A stretch of DNA of 25,351 nucleotides, taken from assembly GCA_964383905.1 (NCBI GenBank), contig CAYLJO010000084.1:1-25351 (forward strand), written 5' to 3'. The position numbers were made by a program, and so were the translations under genes. Of this stretch, positions 15,665 through 23,171 are shown piece by piece; the first letter of the stretch is position 1, and each line of letters begins with the position of its first letter. The stretch comes from CAYLJO01 sp964383905. Lineage in GTDB: Bacteria > Acidobacteriota > Blastocatellia > Pyrinomonadales > Pyrinomonadaceae. Under the pieces are notes generated by a model. It ran no database searches, was not told where the DNA came from, and saw only the letters and a program-made list of their open reading frames with translations.

Positions 15665-16807
15665 ATGGAACTATCCGATCGCTATACACTTGGAATCGAA
15701 GAAGAGTTTCAGATCGTAGACCCGCAAACGCGTGAGCTGCGCTCGCACGTCTCCGAGATTCTTGAAGAGGGCAAGATGCTGCTGGGCGAGCAGATCAAGC
15801 CTGAAATGATTCAATCGATGGTCGAGGTCGGGACCGGCGTGTGCCACAACATACAGGAGGCGCGCGCCGACATCTCAAAGCTGCGCGCCATTATCTACGG
15901 CCTCGCGCGTAAAAACGGACTGGCGATTGTCGCCGCATCGACGCACCCGATCTCGCACTGGCAGGACCAGAAGATCTTCGACGACGAGCGATACGCGCTG
16001 CTCGTCCAGGAGCTTCAGGCGGTCGCGCGTTCATTACTAATCTTCGGCCTCCACGTCCACGTCGGCGTCGCCGACCCGGAGCGCGCAATCCACATTATGA
16101 ACGCGGCGCGCTACTTTCTGCCGCACGTGCTCGCGCTTTCGACTTCATCGCCCTTCTGGATGGGTCAACAAACGGGACTGAAATCGTACCGCTCGGAGGT
16201 ATTCAAGCAGTTCCCGCGGACAGACATCCCGGACCATTTCGACTCCTACGGCTCGTTTCAGCGCTACGTCGATTTGCTCATCAAAACGAAGTGCATCGAT
16301 AACGGCAAAAAGATCTGGTGGGATGTGCGACCGCACCCGTTCTTCCCGACGCTCGAGTTTCGCGTCTGCGACATTCCGACGCGCGTCGACGACACGGTGG
16401 CCCTCGCCGCGCTTTTCCAGGCCATCGTGGCGAAGCTCGATAAGCTCATCGACCAGAATCTGGGCTTCCGCCTCTACCGCCGGATGCTGGTTCAGGAGAA
16501 CAAGTGGAGAGCCGTGCGCTACGGTCTGGACGGCAAGCTGATAGATTTCGGAAAACAGAAAGAGGTGCCGGTCCGCGACCTGATCCTTGAGCTGCTCGAA
16601 TTTGTTGATGAGGTACTCGACGATCTAGGCTCACGCAAGGAGGTCGAGCACATTCATACCATCCTTCAGCGCGGCACCTCAGCCGATGAGCAGCTACAAG
16701 TCTACCAGGAGACTAATGATCTGAAGGCCGTCGTCGACCGCTTGATTGAACGGACGATGGAGAATGTTCCGCGCGACGCGCCACTGAGCGCCGTGTCACC
16801 TGCTTAG
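15665..16807 (+). CDS. YbdK/GCS2-family carboxylate-amine ligase
   Basis: Protein of 380 aa, full length for the family. ATG at 15665 has AAGGGGG about 5 nt upstream. YTLGIEEEFQIVD near the start, GLHVHVGVAD in the middle and WWDVRPHPFFPTLEFRVCD later are the characteristic ATP/metal-binding segments of this glutamate-cysteine-ligase-like group. E. coli YbdK has weak glutamate-cysteine ligase activity, but the natural substrate of most members is unknown. Located in a run of plus-strand genes that starts with a circularly permuted ATP-grasp protein. Confidence 0.88.
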   Translation: MELSDRYTLGIEEEFQIVDPQTRELRSHVSEILEEGKMLLGEQIKPEMIQSMVEVGTGVCHNIQEARADISKLRAIIYGLARKNGLAIVAASTHPISHWQDQKIFDDERYALLVQELQAVARSLLIFGLHVHVGVADPERAIHIMNAARYFLPHVLALSTSSPFWMGQQTGLKSYRSEVFKQFPRTDIPDHFDSYGSFQRYVDLLIKTKCIDNGKKIWWDVRPHPFFPTLEFRVCDIPTRVDDTVALAALFQAIVAKLDKLIDQNLGFRLYRRMLVQENKWRAVRYGLDGKLIDFGKQKEVPVRDLILELLEFVDEVLDDLGSRKEVEHIHTILQRGTSADEQLQVYQETNDLKAVVDRLIERTMENVPRDAPLSAVSPA

Positions 16808-16820
16808 GAGGACTGAGCTT

Positions 16821-17210
16821 GTGCCTAAGCCTGGCAAATGGAAGTCCTCCGCTAGTGCTGATAGCGAGCGAGAGTACCTGGCCTTACTGTCGTATCTCCC
16901 CCTCAAAAGATTTCGGACGATCCCGCGGTTCCTCAAGTACACGTCTGAAATTGAGCGCCAGTTGGGTGAAACTAAAGGGCTGATCGGATACGCTTTACAC
17001 GCCGAGTTCCTGAAGAAAAGGTTCTGGACTCTGTCTGTCTGGGAAGATGAGAAGTCCTTGGCAGAGTTTGTTTCTAAAATTCCGCACGGTCAAGTGATGG
17101 CCAGTCTGGCCCCGCACATGGGTCAAACGAAATTTACTGAGTGGAAGGTCAAGGGTTCGGCCGTCCCGCCCAATTGGGATCAAGCCAAAAGACGTATGGC
17201 GGAGACGTAA
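16821..17210 (+). CDS. Small dimeric alpha-beta-barrel protein (DUF3291/monooxygenase-like)
   Basis: Protein of 129 aa from GTG at 16821; AGGAGG 9 nt upstream is a full Shine-Dalgarno and fixes the start. It follows the ligase stop by 13 nt, so it is likely in the same operon. The segment FLKYTSEIERQLGETKGLIG then LKKRFWTLSVWEDEKSLAEF resembles the ferredoxin-like fold of antibiotic-biosynthesis monooxygenase and DUF3291 proteins. No catalytic residues can be assigned and the function is unknown. Confidence 0.65.
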   Translation: MPKPGKWKSSASADSEREYLALLSYLPLKRFRTIPRFLKYTSEIERQLGETKGLIGYALHAEFLKKRFWTLSVWEDEKSLAEFVSKIPHGQVMASLAPHMGQTKFTEWKVKGSAVPPNWDQAKRRMAET

Positions 17211-17255
17211 CGCTAATTCGAATCAGATCTCTTTCTCCATAGAGAATCATCAGAT

Positions 17256-18125
17256 ATGAAGGCAGTGGCCTTGTCGGTAACTCTCCGCCCCTTGGCCGTT
17301 ATTCATGGGCAAATTAGAATGTTACGAACGGCCTCTAAATTTCTTATGGAAAATAAAGAAGTGGTGCGGAAGGCTTTTGCGCAACAAGCCGACCGGTTCG
17401 GCGACAAAGCTATGACGCTCGCCAACCAGGAATATTTGCGGTGGATGGTCAGGAGCATGGATTTACGGCCGGATCATCTGGTGCTCGATGTCGCCGCCGG
17501 AACCGGCCTCCTGAGCCGAGCCATTGCGCCTCACGTCCGGCAGGTAATCGCCGTCGATGCGACGCCGGAGATGTTATGGCGCGGGAAAAGTGAAACCGAA
17601 CAATCTCGTATCACTAACGTCAGTTTTCACCAGGGGTATGCCGAAAATCTACCGTATGCTGATGATTCTTTTGACCTGGTGGTTTGCCGATTTGCGATCC
17701 ATCATTTTGCCAGCCCTTTCAGGCAAATTAAGGAGATGACACGTGTTTGCCGCCACGGCGGAAGGGTAGCTGTCATCGATCTTGTTTCCCCAGGTGATGG
17801 GGAGTTGGCACCCGTCTATAATCATTTTGAGCGCTTACGCGACCCCTCTCACGTTAATGCGCTCTCACCGGCCGAACTCCAGAAACTGCTCTCAGGCGCC
17901 GGGCTGGCTGTTTCCCACGTGGAATCCAGGGATGTCGAGGTTAATGTGGAGCGGTGGCTGGCTCTTACGCGCACGGAGGAAACAACCCGTGATCTGATAG
18001 TGGCTGAGTTGATGAAAGAGATCGACGGCGGCAGTCGAACAGGTATGCGGCCCTTCAAACGTGATCATGAGCTAATGTTTCTGCAAACGTGGGTGATTGC
18101 CATCGGTGAGAAGCTTGCAACCTGA
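17256..18125 (+). CDS. Class I SAM-dependent methyltransferase (UbiE/COQ5-like)
   Basis: Rossmann-fold methyltransferase, 289 aa from ATG at 17256. The first 30 residues are not typical, and ATG at 17346 (MENKEVVRKAFAQQADRFG) fits the family start better, though neither has a clear ribosome site. SAM-binding motif I is LVLDVAAGTGLLSRA, the acidic loop is VIAVDATPEML, and motif IV is FDLVVCRFAIHHF. Closest in style to UbiE and related small-molecule methyltransferases. The substrate is unknown. Confidence 0.82.
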   Translation: MKAVALSVTLRPLAVIHGQIRMLRTASKFLMENKEVVRKAFAQQADRFGDKAMTLANQEYLRWMVRSMDLRPDHLVLDVAAGTGLLSRAIAPHVRQVIAVDATPEMLWRGKSETEQSRITNVSFHQGYAENLPYADDSFDLVVCRFAIHHFASPFRQIKEMTRVCRHGGRVAVIDLVSPGDGELAPVYNHFERLRDPSHVNALSPAELQKLLSGAGLAVSHVESRDVEVNVERWLALTRTEETTRDLIVAELMKEIDGGSRTGMRPFKRDHELMFLQTWVIAIGEKLAT

Positions 18126-18267
18126 TGTGAAACGATGGCAGACTCGGTACCGCGAGTGCTACTGTAACCCGGTTGCTATCGTCAAACTATGGATAGCCTT
18201 GCGACCTGGTGCTGTAGTATATTACACGGCTTTACCAAACGACCTACGAATTACAGGAGACTATCTG

Positions 18268-18759
18268 ATGCGTAAAATTGGTGCTCTTCTTTCCCTGTTG
18301 ATTGTTGCCGTTTGCTTGACGGGCTGTGGAAAAGGGGGGGACACGAATGCAACAACTAATACGAACAACGCGAGAAGCACGGCAAACACCAACACGAACG
18401 TCACTAATACAACCGCTACTACGACAACGGCGAATAATGCCAATGCGGGCCCGACGAGCGCCAACACAGCCACGTCAAACGCGGCTGCTAATAACGCCAA
18501 CAAATCAGGCGCCAACAATGCGAATACCAATAAGGGGGCGTCAGCCAATGCTAACAAGGGTAGCGGTGAGTTGATTGATTTGAATTCCGCCACTAAGCAG
18601 CAATTAATGACCCTGCCGGGTATTGGCGAGGCCTACTCGGATAAGATCATCAAAGGTCGCCCGTACAGAGAGAAGACCGATCTGGTAAGAAAGAATATTG
18701 TTCCCGAGGCGACGTATAAAGGAATTGCGGATAAGGTTATCGCTAAACAGTCCAAGTAA
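18268..18759 (+). CDS. Lipoprotein with Asn/Thr/Ala-rich linker and ComEA-like helix-hairpin-helix
   Basis: Protein of 163 aa from ATG at 18268, with AGGAG 8 nt upstream. The in-frame extension to 18097 overlaps the methyltransferase gene and is rejected. The lipoprotein signal ends in the lipobox CLTGC, with Cys20 as the lipidated residue. About 75 residues of Asn/Thr/Ala-rich, probably disordered linker follow. The C-terminal 60 residues form a ComEA-type HhH: IDLNSATKQQLMTLPGIGEA then ADKVIAKQ. Such domains bind DNA non-specifically; ComEA uses one in DNA uptake. The location (inner face of the outer membrane or cell surface) is inferred from the lipobox. Confidence 0.8.
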   Translation: MRKIGALLSLLIVAVCLTGCGKGGDTNATTNTNNARSTANTNTNVTNTTATTTTANNANAGPTSANTATSNAAANNANKSGANNANTNKGASANANKGSGELIDLNSATKQQLMTLPGIGEAYSDKIIKGRPYREKTDLVRKNIVPEATYKGIADKVIAKQSK

Positions 18760-18787
18760 GCGCACTGTGGCCGCGACCACCACTTGT

Positions 18788-19015
18788 TTATTGATCCCTG
18801 GAAGTCGATCTGGCAAGCAAAAGGGTCTCTAAATCCGAGGTAAGCGGGTAATGGGCTGCAGCACCGATGTTGAGCCTATCCTCAAGGCCAGCCAGGAGGC
18901 CTGTTGTCGGGAGATCAATGAGACGAGAGGCACCGGCAATGGCCGCACCAGCCCTGGGATGGATTTCAGAAGCCGGACTTCCATGCTCAAGTACCATCTC
19001 GTCTCGCTTATGCAC
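18788..19015 (-). CDS. Possible small or degenerate ORF in a 313-bp gap
   Basis: A 75-codon frame from GTG at 19015, with AAAGG directly upstream, lies 57 bp downstream of the Spy-like paralogue on the same strand. It contains a protein-like stretch (ASRLIDLPTTGLLAGLEDRL), but I recognise no family, and third-position GC is only about half, lower than in neighbours. It may be chance or a remnant. Nothing else coding is visible in 18760-19072. Confidence 0.2.
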   Translation of the reverse strand: MHKRDEMVLEHGSPASEIHPRAGAAIAGASRLIDLPTTGLLAGLEDRLNIGAAAHYPLTSDLETLLLARSTSRDQ

Positions 19016-19049
19016 CCTTTGCCTATCTTTAACAGGCCCAAGGTGACTA

Positions 19050-19070
19050 TTCGGCGAACCATTCGCCGAA
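19050..19070. terminator. Perfect 9-bp hairpin immediately after the Spy-like paralogue
   Basis: TTCGGCGAA (19050-19058) and TTCGCCGAA (19062-19070) pair perfectly around a 3-nt loop, 2 nt past the stop codon of the minus-strand gene. The stem is strong but there is no T-run on either strand, so it is an mRNA-end structure or an imperfect terminator. Confidence 0.45.
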
Positions 19071-19072
19071 AT

Positions 19073-19561
19073 TCAAGGTAGAAATTGGCGCATCCGGTTC
19101 ATCTTCAGGTGCTGCTCAGGCGTGAGCACAAAACGCACCTTCAGCTTGACGCGCTTTGTTGCGGCGAGCAACTCGGCCATGATCAAGGCCTGCGGCGCCG
19201 TAATGGTAAATCTGTGTTGCGCCCGACCGGGTATTTCGCGCGGGCCCGGACGTTCAGAGCGGCCCTGTTCGAGACTCACGATGAGAAGCGCGATGGCCCT
19301 ACGCTCGGCAGAGATAATTGACTCGATGTTGATCCTCTGCTCGGCGGTTAAACCTAACCGGTGTGCCGCCGCGCCCACAAACCGCCGGAGACGGCAGTGC
19401 ATCCCTTCTTCGGTCTTCCATACAGGCAATCCCCGGACTGCCAGCAGCCTCTGCGCGCTGTTTTGATCGCCGCCGGCTTCCGGGTATGCGTGCATTGCTC
19501 TCTTGACGGCGTTGGCGCCCCTCCCCGAGTTGCCGGACCTCTCATGTATCTCAATATTCAT
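19073..19561 (-). pseudogene. CpxP/Spy-like paralogue lacking a signal peptide
   Basis: The reading frame is open up to 19669, but its first 36 codons correspond base for base to the promoter region of the intact Spy-like gene at 22573. I therefore place the start at ATG 19561 (GAGG 11 nt upstream), giving 162 aa. The C-terminal half clearly aligns with 22573-23055: LGLTAEQRINIESII against LGLSDAQQAQIKEII, and RVKLKVRFVLTPEQ against RVKSKVYNVLTPDQ, with a 1-residue length difference between them. The N-terminal part has no hydrophobic signal segment in any frame I checked, so the product could not be exported. A decayed copy is the simplest reading; a cytoplasmic derivative is possible. Confidence 0.55.
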
Positions 19562-19587
19562 CGCCGGATCAGCCTCTATAAGCAGTA

Positions 19588-19653
19588 CTTTATACGCCTC
19601 TTTCACCCGAACGGGAGTAAAGAGTTCGTCAATCGTTCGTAAAGTTTTGTAAA
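19588..19653 (-). promoter_or_regulatory. CpxR-type box array and -10 before the Spy-like paralogue
   Basis: Read on the minus strand: TTTAC (19649-19653), 5 bp, TTTAC (19639-19643), 6 bp, TTGAC (19628-19632), 7 bp, TTTAC (19616-19620), then exactly 22 bp to TATAAA (19588-19593). On the plus strand the first pair reads GTAAAGTTTTGTAAA, identical to the pair before the intact Spy-like gene. The layout is the same as at 22435-22499, showing the promoter was duplicated with the gene. Confidence 0.65.
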
Positions 19654-19788
19654 TGTACCGGCAGATCAACAGTGTGTAACCAACTAAGGTCAGCCTCCGG
19701 GCACGAAAAAATTGTGACCGGAAGTCAGCCCCTCACGTCTCATATAAAAAGGGATCGTATTCGGCGCGCTACATAATGCCGCCGGGCA

Positions 19789-19816
19789 GGTGTTGGCGCG
19801 CGGTCGCGCCAGCACT
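19789..19816. other. Strong GC hairpin in the 19670-20130 gap
   Basis: TGTTGGCGCG (19791-19800) and CGCGCCAGCA (19805-19814) pair with one G-U wobble around the 4-nt loop CGGT; one further G-C and one wobble pair extend it. It lies 40 nt before a possible small membrane-protein gene. No T-run follows. Confidence 0.45.
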
Positions 19817-19855
19817 GTGATCCAATCGAAGTGATCATAAGTTGAGAAGTACATT

Positions 19856-20005
19856 ATGATCTTCTATGTGGATTTTAGCGTGAGATCATCGATCTGGCCG
19901 TTCGCCGCCTCGTTCTTTATTGCCTTGCTTCTCTACCTTAGTCAGTTTAGGGCCTCGCTCTGGAGTTGGGTAAAACGAACCACAAATAAGGGCCGGCCTA
20001 AATAG
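19856..20005 (+). CDS. Possible 49-aa single-pass membrane protein
   Basis: ATG at 19856, with GAGAAG 6 nt upstream, opens a 49-codon frame. It has a hydrophobic helix (IWPFAASFFIALLLYLSQF, about 13-31) followed by a basic end (VKRTTNKGRPK), the classic layout of a small inner-membrane protein with its C-terminus in the cytoplasm. It sits between the CpxA-like kinase gene and the Spy-like paralogue. No homologue is recognised, and a chance ORF is possible. The rest of the 19670-20130 gap shows only the hairpin at 19789-19816. Confidence 0.4.
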   Translation: MIFYVDFSVRSSIWPFAASFFIALLLYLSQFRASLWSWVKRTTNKGRPK

Positions 20006-20130
20006 AGCGACGCCTTTTCACGCATTTGATCCCGCCTGCGTGCGGAACGGCCCGTTGTTGATTCGAAGGTCTGTGCCTCATGCAGGGCCACACGAACTGT
20101 CCACTACGGGGGGTCGTTTTATAGATCAGA

Positions 20131-21597
20131 CTAGAGGACGCTGGTCCCCTCCGGCCCGTGGATAGCTCTTGGCGTCCCTTGGGATTTTGTGCTAAACGCC
20201 TGGCTTTCAGTCCCGGCCGCTTGACGCTCAACAGGGATGCGCATTTCGATGATGAGACCGCCGTTCGGCGCGTTGGCTGCCCTGACCGTCCCGCCGTGTA
20301 AGCTGATAGCCTTTTCGGTGATGGCAAGTCCGAGGCCCGTGCCGCCGGTCTGCCGATCCCGCGCATCCTCGACACGGTAGAAGGGACGAAAAATGTCAGA
20401 GAGAGCCTCCTCCGGCACCCCCGACCCGTGGTCGCGTACGCTGATCACGGCGTAGTCTTTAACGCTCCCCCGCTGATACCTGAGCGCAATGTCGACTTCG
20501 GTCCCTTCAGCCGTGTAGCGCACGGCGTTGCGCAACACGTTTTCGATGGCGCTGCGTAGGAGTTCCACCCTGCCGCTTGTAACGCACGGCTCGCATGCGA
20601 CAATTCGCACCGATCGGTTTGTATTCGACGCCTCGAAGTCGGCGTCCCCGGCGGTCTCGTCCAGGAGACCGGCCAGGTCAACCTCAGTGTTCTTCAGACC
20701 TTGCATGCCACCTTCGAGGCGGGTGAGCGTGAGCAGTTGGCCGATCATCTCATTGAGATTCTCGGATTCCCGTTCGATCCGATCCAGCGCCCCACCCGCT
20801 TCCGGGCCGGTGCGCTTGCGGGCCAACGCCAGAGCGACCCCGAGGCGTGCGAGCGGCGAGCGCAACTCATGAGAGATATCACCCAGCAGGCGCCGCTGGG
20901 CGGTGATGAGCGACTCGAGGCGTTCCGCCATATGGTCAACGTCGCGGCCGAGTGAGCCGAGCTCATCGCGGCGTTTGCCGAGCGCGGGGCCGACGCGGGC
21001 GCTCAAATTGCCATCTGCTAGGTCCTGAGTCGTCTGGCGCAGTTTGATTACCGGGGCGGTCAAAATTCGGGCGAGCCAGTAGCACAAGGCCCCCCCCGTT
21101 AATAAAGCCGCAAACAGTTTCAGTGCCTGCGTCCGAAGCCCCCGGCTGAAAGAGCCGCGCGGGGGGGGAGGGGGAAACACAGTAACTAGCGTATAGTGGC
21201 TGCCGCGCGGTGAGATAACGTGCTGAGCTTCGAGCGGGGGCCGGCCAGGACCATGGAATTCGGTATTATCCGTAGCCGGGCGCTTTGCCAGTTCCTGCGC
21301 GCCGGCCGGCGCCGCGCCGCCTGATATCACTTCGCCCTGTTCATCCAGGAGGGTGGACCGAACTTGTGTTTTGCCTTCCATGCTGTCCATGAATGCCACA
21401 AGTCCGGCTTGGCCCTCTCGCTCATAAACGTCTACGGCCATCTGCGCATACATCATCAGGACGTTGCCGGTCATGCGGCGGAACGGCGGGCTCATCTGCT
21501 CAGCTCGCGTTAATTCCACCGAAACAATGAGCGCGACGTTGACCAAGAGCATCGCGAGCCAAAACCAGAGAAATATCTTCAGGAACAAGCTTCGCAT
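20131..21597 (-). CDS. cpxA: CpxA-like sensor histidine kinase
   Basis: Membrane kinase of 488 aa from ATG at 21597, with GGAGAAGAG about 10 nt upstream and 7 nt after the regulator stop. Two transmembrane segments (about 8-28 and 158-180) enclose a periplasmic sensor domain with a run of five prolines near 142-146. HAMP follows, then the H-box LLGDISHELRSPLARLG with phospho-accepting His243, an N-box around NVLRNAVRYT, and G-boxes DHGSGVP and GGTGLGLAI. FRPFYRVEDARDRQTGGTGL is strikingly like E. coli CpxA. A tail of about 30 polar residues follows the ATPase domain. It should phosphorylate the regulator encoded just upstream. Confidence 0.85.
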   Translation of the reverse strand: MRSLFLKIFLWFWLAMLLVNVALIVSVELTRAEQMSPPFRRMTGNVLMMYAQMAVDVYEREGQAGLVAFMDSMEGKTQVRSTLLDEQGEVISGGAAPAGAQELAKRPATDNTEFHGPGRPPLEAQHVISPRGSHYTLVTVFPPPPPRGSFSRGLRTQALKLFAALLTGGALCYWLARILTAPVIKLRQTTQDLADGNLSARVGPALGKRRDELGSLGRDVDHMAERLESLITAQRRLLGDISHELRSPLARLGVALALARKRTGPEAGGALDRIERESENLNEMIGQLLTLTRLEGGMQGLKNTEVDLAGLLDETAGDADFEASNTNRSVRIVACEPCVTSGRVELLRSAIENVLRNAVRYTAEGTEVDIALRYQRGSVKDYAVISVRDHGSGVPEEALSDIFRPFYRVEDARDRQTGGTGLGLAITEKAISLHGGTVRAANAPNGGLIIEMRIPVERQAAGTESQAFSTKSQGTPRAIHGPEGTSVL

Positions 21598-21604
21598 CCG
21601 GTTA

Positions 21605-22318
21605 TCACTCTTCTCCCTGCTCGACTGGGGCCGCATATATATAGCCAACCCCGCGGACGGTTTTGATCCGCTCCACGTCGCCGGCGTGATGACCCAATTT
21701 CTTGCGCAGCTTACTCACGTGCATATCAATGCTCCGATCAAACGGCGAGAGACTACGTCCAAGAACATCTTCGACCAGTTCTTCCCGTCTGACGACGCGC
21801 CCGGCGGCGTGGAGCAATTTTTCTAAAACCTCATACTCAACGACTGTTAAGTCTATAGTCTCCCCCCCGCGGCGCACAACGCGGGTGGCAAGATCCATTT
21901 CCACATCGCCGACAGTCAGCGGCTTGAGCGTCTTCCTCTCCCTTTCATAATCGGGTACAACCCGGCGCAGAATGGCGCGGATCCGCGCCACCAATTCACG
22001 CGGGTTGAACGGCTTTGTCAGGTAGTCGTCAGCGCCGATCTCAAGTCCCACAATCCGGTCAACGTCGTCTCCGCGCGCCGTCAACATTAGGATCGGCGTG
22101 CGCGATTTGCCTCGAATACGACGCAACACCTCGAAGCCATTAATGCCGGGTAACATGACGTCAAGCACAATCAGCGCGTACTCGGCAGAGAGCGCTTTCT
22201 CCGTCCCCGTTTCGCCGTTGTGCGCTGCCTCGACCTCGTAGCCTTCGGATCCGAGATACTCAGTAACCAACTCGCAGAGCCCGACATCATCATCGATCAC
22301 TAAGACTTGATCTGTCAT
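21605..22318 (-). CDS. cpxR: CpxR-like OmpR-family response regulator
   Basis: Protein of 237 aa from ATG at 22318; the open frame to 22375 adds 19 unconserved residues. Receiver domain: acidic Asp9-11, phospho-acceptor Asp53 in IVLDVMLPG, Thr80, Lys102 in LTKPFNPRELVARIRAILRR. The C-terminal winged helix contains DVLGRSLSPFDRSIDMHVSK. Both segments match E. coli CpxR far more closely than generic OmpR relatives. Transcribed first, followed by the kinase, and divergent from a CpxP/Spy-like gene, as in enterobacterial cpxRA/cpxP. Its own promoter carries a CpxR-type box, implying autoregulation. Confidence 0.87.
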   Translation of the reverse strand: MTDQVLVIDDDVGLCELVTEYLGSEGYEVEAAHNGETGTEKALSAEYALIVLDVMLPGINGFEVLRRIRGKSRTPILMLTARGDDVDRIVGLEIGADDYLTKPFNPRELVARIRAILRRVVPDYERERKTLKPLTVGDVEMDLATRVVRRGGETIDLTVVEYEVLEKLLHAAGRVVRREELVEDVLGRSLSPFDRSIDMHVSKLRKKLGHHAGDVERIKTVRGVGYIYAAPVEQGEE

Positions 22319-22375
22319 CTTTTCTTGTCTTTTCCGGTGAATCAAGTAATTCTTCAAACTCCAGGTGGACAGCAC

Positions 22376-22418
22376 ATTTTACATTAAACGCCCCCCTTCG
22401 GTTGTAAAGAAGTGTAAA
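22376..22418 (-). promoter_or_regulatory. Autoregulatory CpxR-type box and -10 of the cpxR-like gene
   Basis: The plus strand reads GTAAA (22404-22408), 5 bp, GTAAA (22414-22418), matching the enterobacterial CpxR consensus GTAAA-N4-8-GTAAA. On the minus strand the proximal TTTAC lies exactly 22 bp from TAAAAT (22376-22381), the same geometry as in the other three arrays of this region. The leader before ATG 22318 is about 50 nt. Confidence 0.65.
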
Positions 22419-22434
22419 GCCAGGCCCCCTGGTA

Positions 22435-22499
22435 TTTACAAAACTTTACAGGGCTTTGACCGATTCTTTACGCCGCGAAAGACGCAACCGGAGTATAAG
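22435..22499 (+). promoter_or_regulatory. CpxR-type box array and -10 of the Spy-like gene
   Basis: TTTAC (22435-22439), 5 bp, TTTAC (22445-22449), 5 bp, TTTGAC (22455-22460), 6 bp, TTTAC (22467-22471), then 22 bp to TATAAG (22494-22499). The helical-turn spacing suits an OmpR-family dimer array. There is no good -35 at 16-18 bp, so activation by the bound regulator is expected. CCAGG/CCTGG (22420-22432) forms the centre between this array and the opposite one. Confidence 0.68.
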
Positions 22500-22572
22500 T
22501 GTTGGAACAAGCGGAACGGAAACTCCCCGCTCTGCCAGGAGCGAGGGCAAGACTTCAGAAAGGTGCTGACAA

Positions 22573-23055
22573 ATGAAAAAGCGTATCGCAGTGATGGTCA
22601 ACGTGGCTCTGTTGATCGCCGCAGTCGCCATTAACGCGGCAGCCAAGAGCAATTCCCACACGGTCGTGTATGCGTTGCAACAAGACGGGCCTCCCGGCCC
22701 ACCACCTGAACGCATGATCGCGCACATGGCCGAACAACTGGGCTTGAGTGATGCCCAACAGGCGCAGATCAAAGAGATCATCGCTTCCGAGCAGTCGGTA
22801 ATTGCCCCGCTACATCAAAAGCTTGCCGACAGCCACAAGCAATTGCGGGACGCGACCGCTAACGGTCAGTTCGATGAAGCGCAGGTGCGAGCTCTTGCTA
22901 CGCAGCAGGCGTCGATCATGATCGAGTTGATTGTCTCGAGAGAACGCGTGAAATCAAAGGTCTACAACGTGCTGACACCTGACCAGAGGGCCAAGGCTAA
23001 GCAGATGATGGAGCGCATGGGCGGGCCGCGCTTTAGCGGGCTATCCGGGAACTAA
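22573..23055 (+). CDS. CpxP/Spy-like periplasmic LTxxQ protein
   Basis: Protein of 160 aa, ATG at 22573 with AAGG 9 nt upstream. The signal peptide KKRIAVMVNVALLIAAVAIN probably ends near Ala24. The mature protein is mostly helical. It carries two LTxxQ-type motifs, LSDAQQ (about 58) and LTPDQ near the end, as in CpxP and Spy. CpxP inhibits CpxA and Spy is an ATP-independent chaperone; which one this resembles functionally cannot be told from sequence. The divergent position next to cpxR favours a CpxP-like feedback role. Confidence 0.8.
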   Translation: MKKRIAVMVNVALLIAAVAINAAAKSNSHTVVYALQQDGPPGPPPERMIAHMAEQLGLSDAQQAQIKEIIASEQSVIAPLHQKLADSHKQLRDATANGQFDEAQVRALATQQASIMIELIVSRERVKSKVYNVLTPDQRAKAKQMMERMGGPRFSGLSGN

Positions 23056-23151
23056 CAGCCCGAATGGCCTGGTCTCATCTACGAGAATGGCGGCGGTGGT
23101 TAAGAGGGCCCTTAATCTTACGCTTGATCCGGTGTAGTTAACTCGTGGACA

Positions 23152-23171
23152 GGCGCTCAGGTTAAAGCGCC
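23152..23171. other. GC hairpin downstream of the Spy-like gene
   Basis: GGCGCT (23152-23157) and AGCGCC (23166-23171) form a perfect 6-bp stem with an 8-nt loop, about 100 bp past the Spy-like stop. The plus strand continues with a pyrimidine-rich CTCTCGCTT. It could end the Spy transcript or the transcript from the orphan promoter at 23412. Confidence 0.3.
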
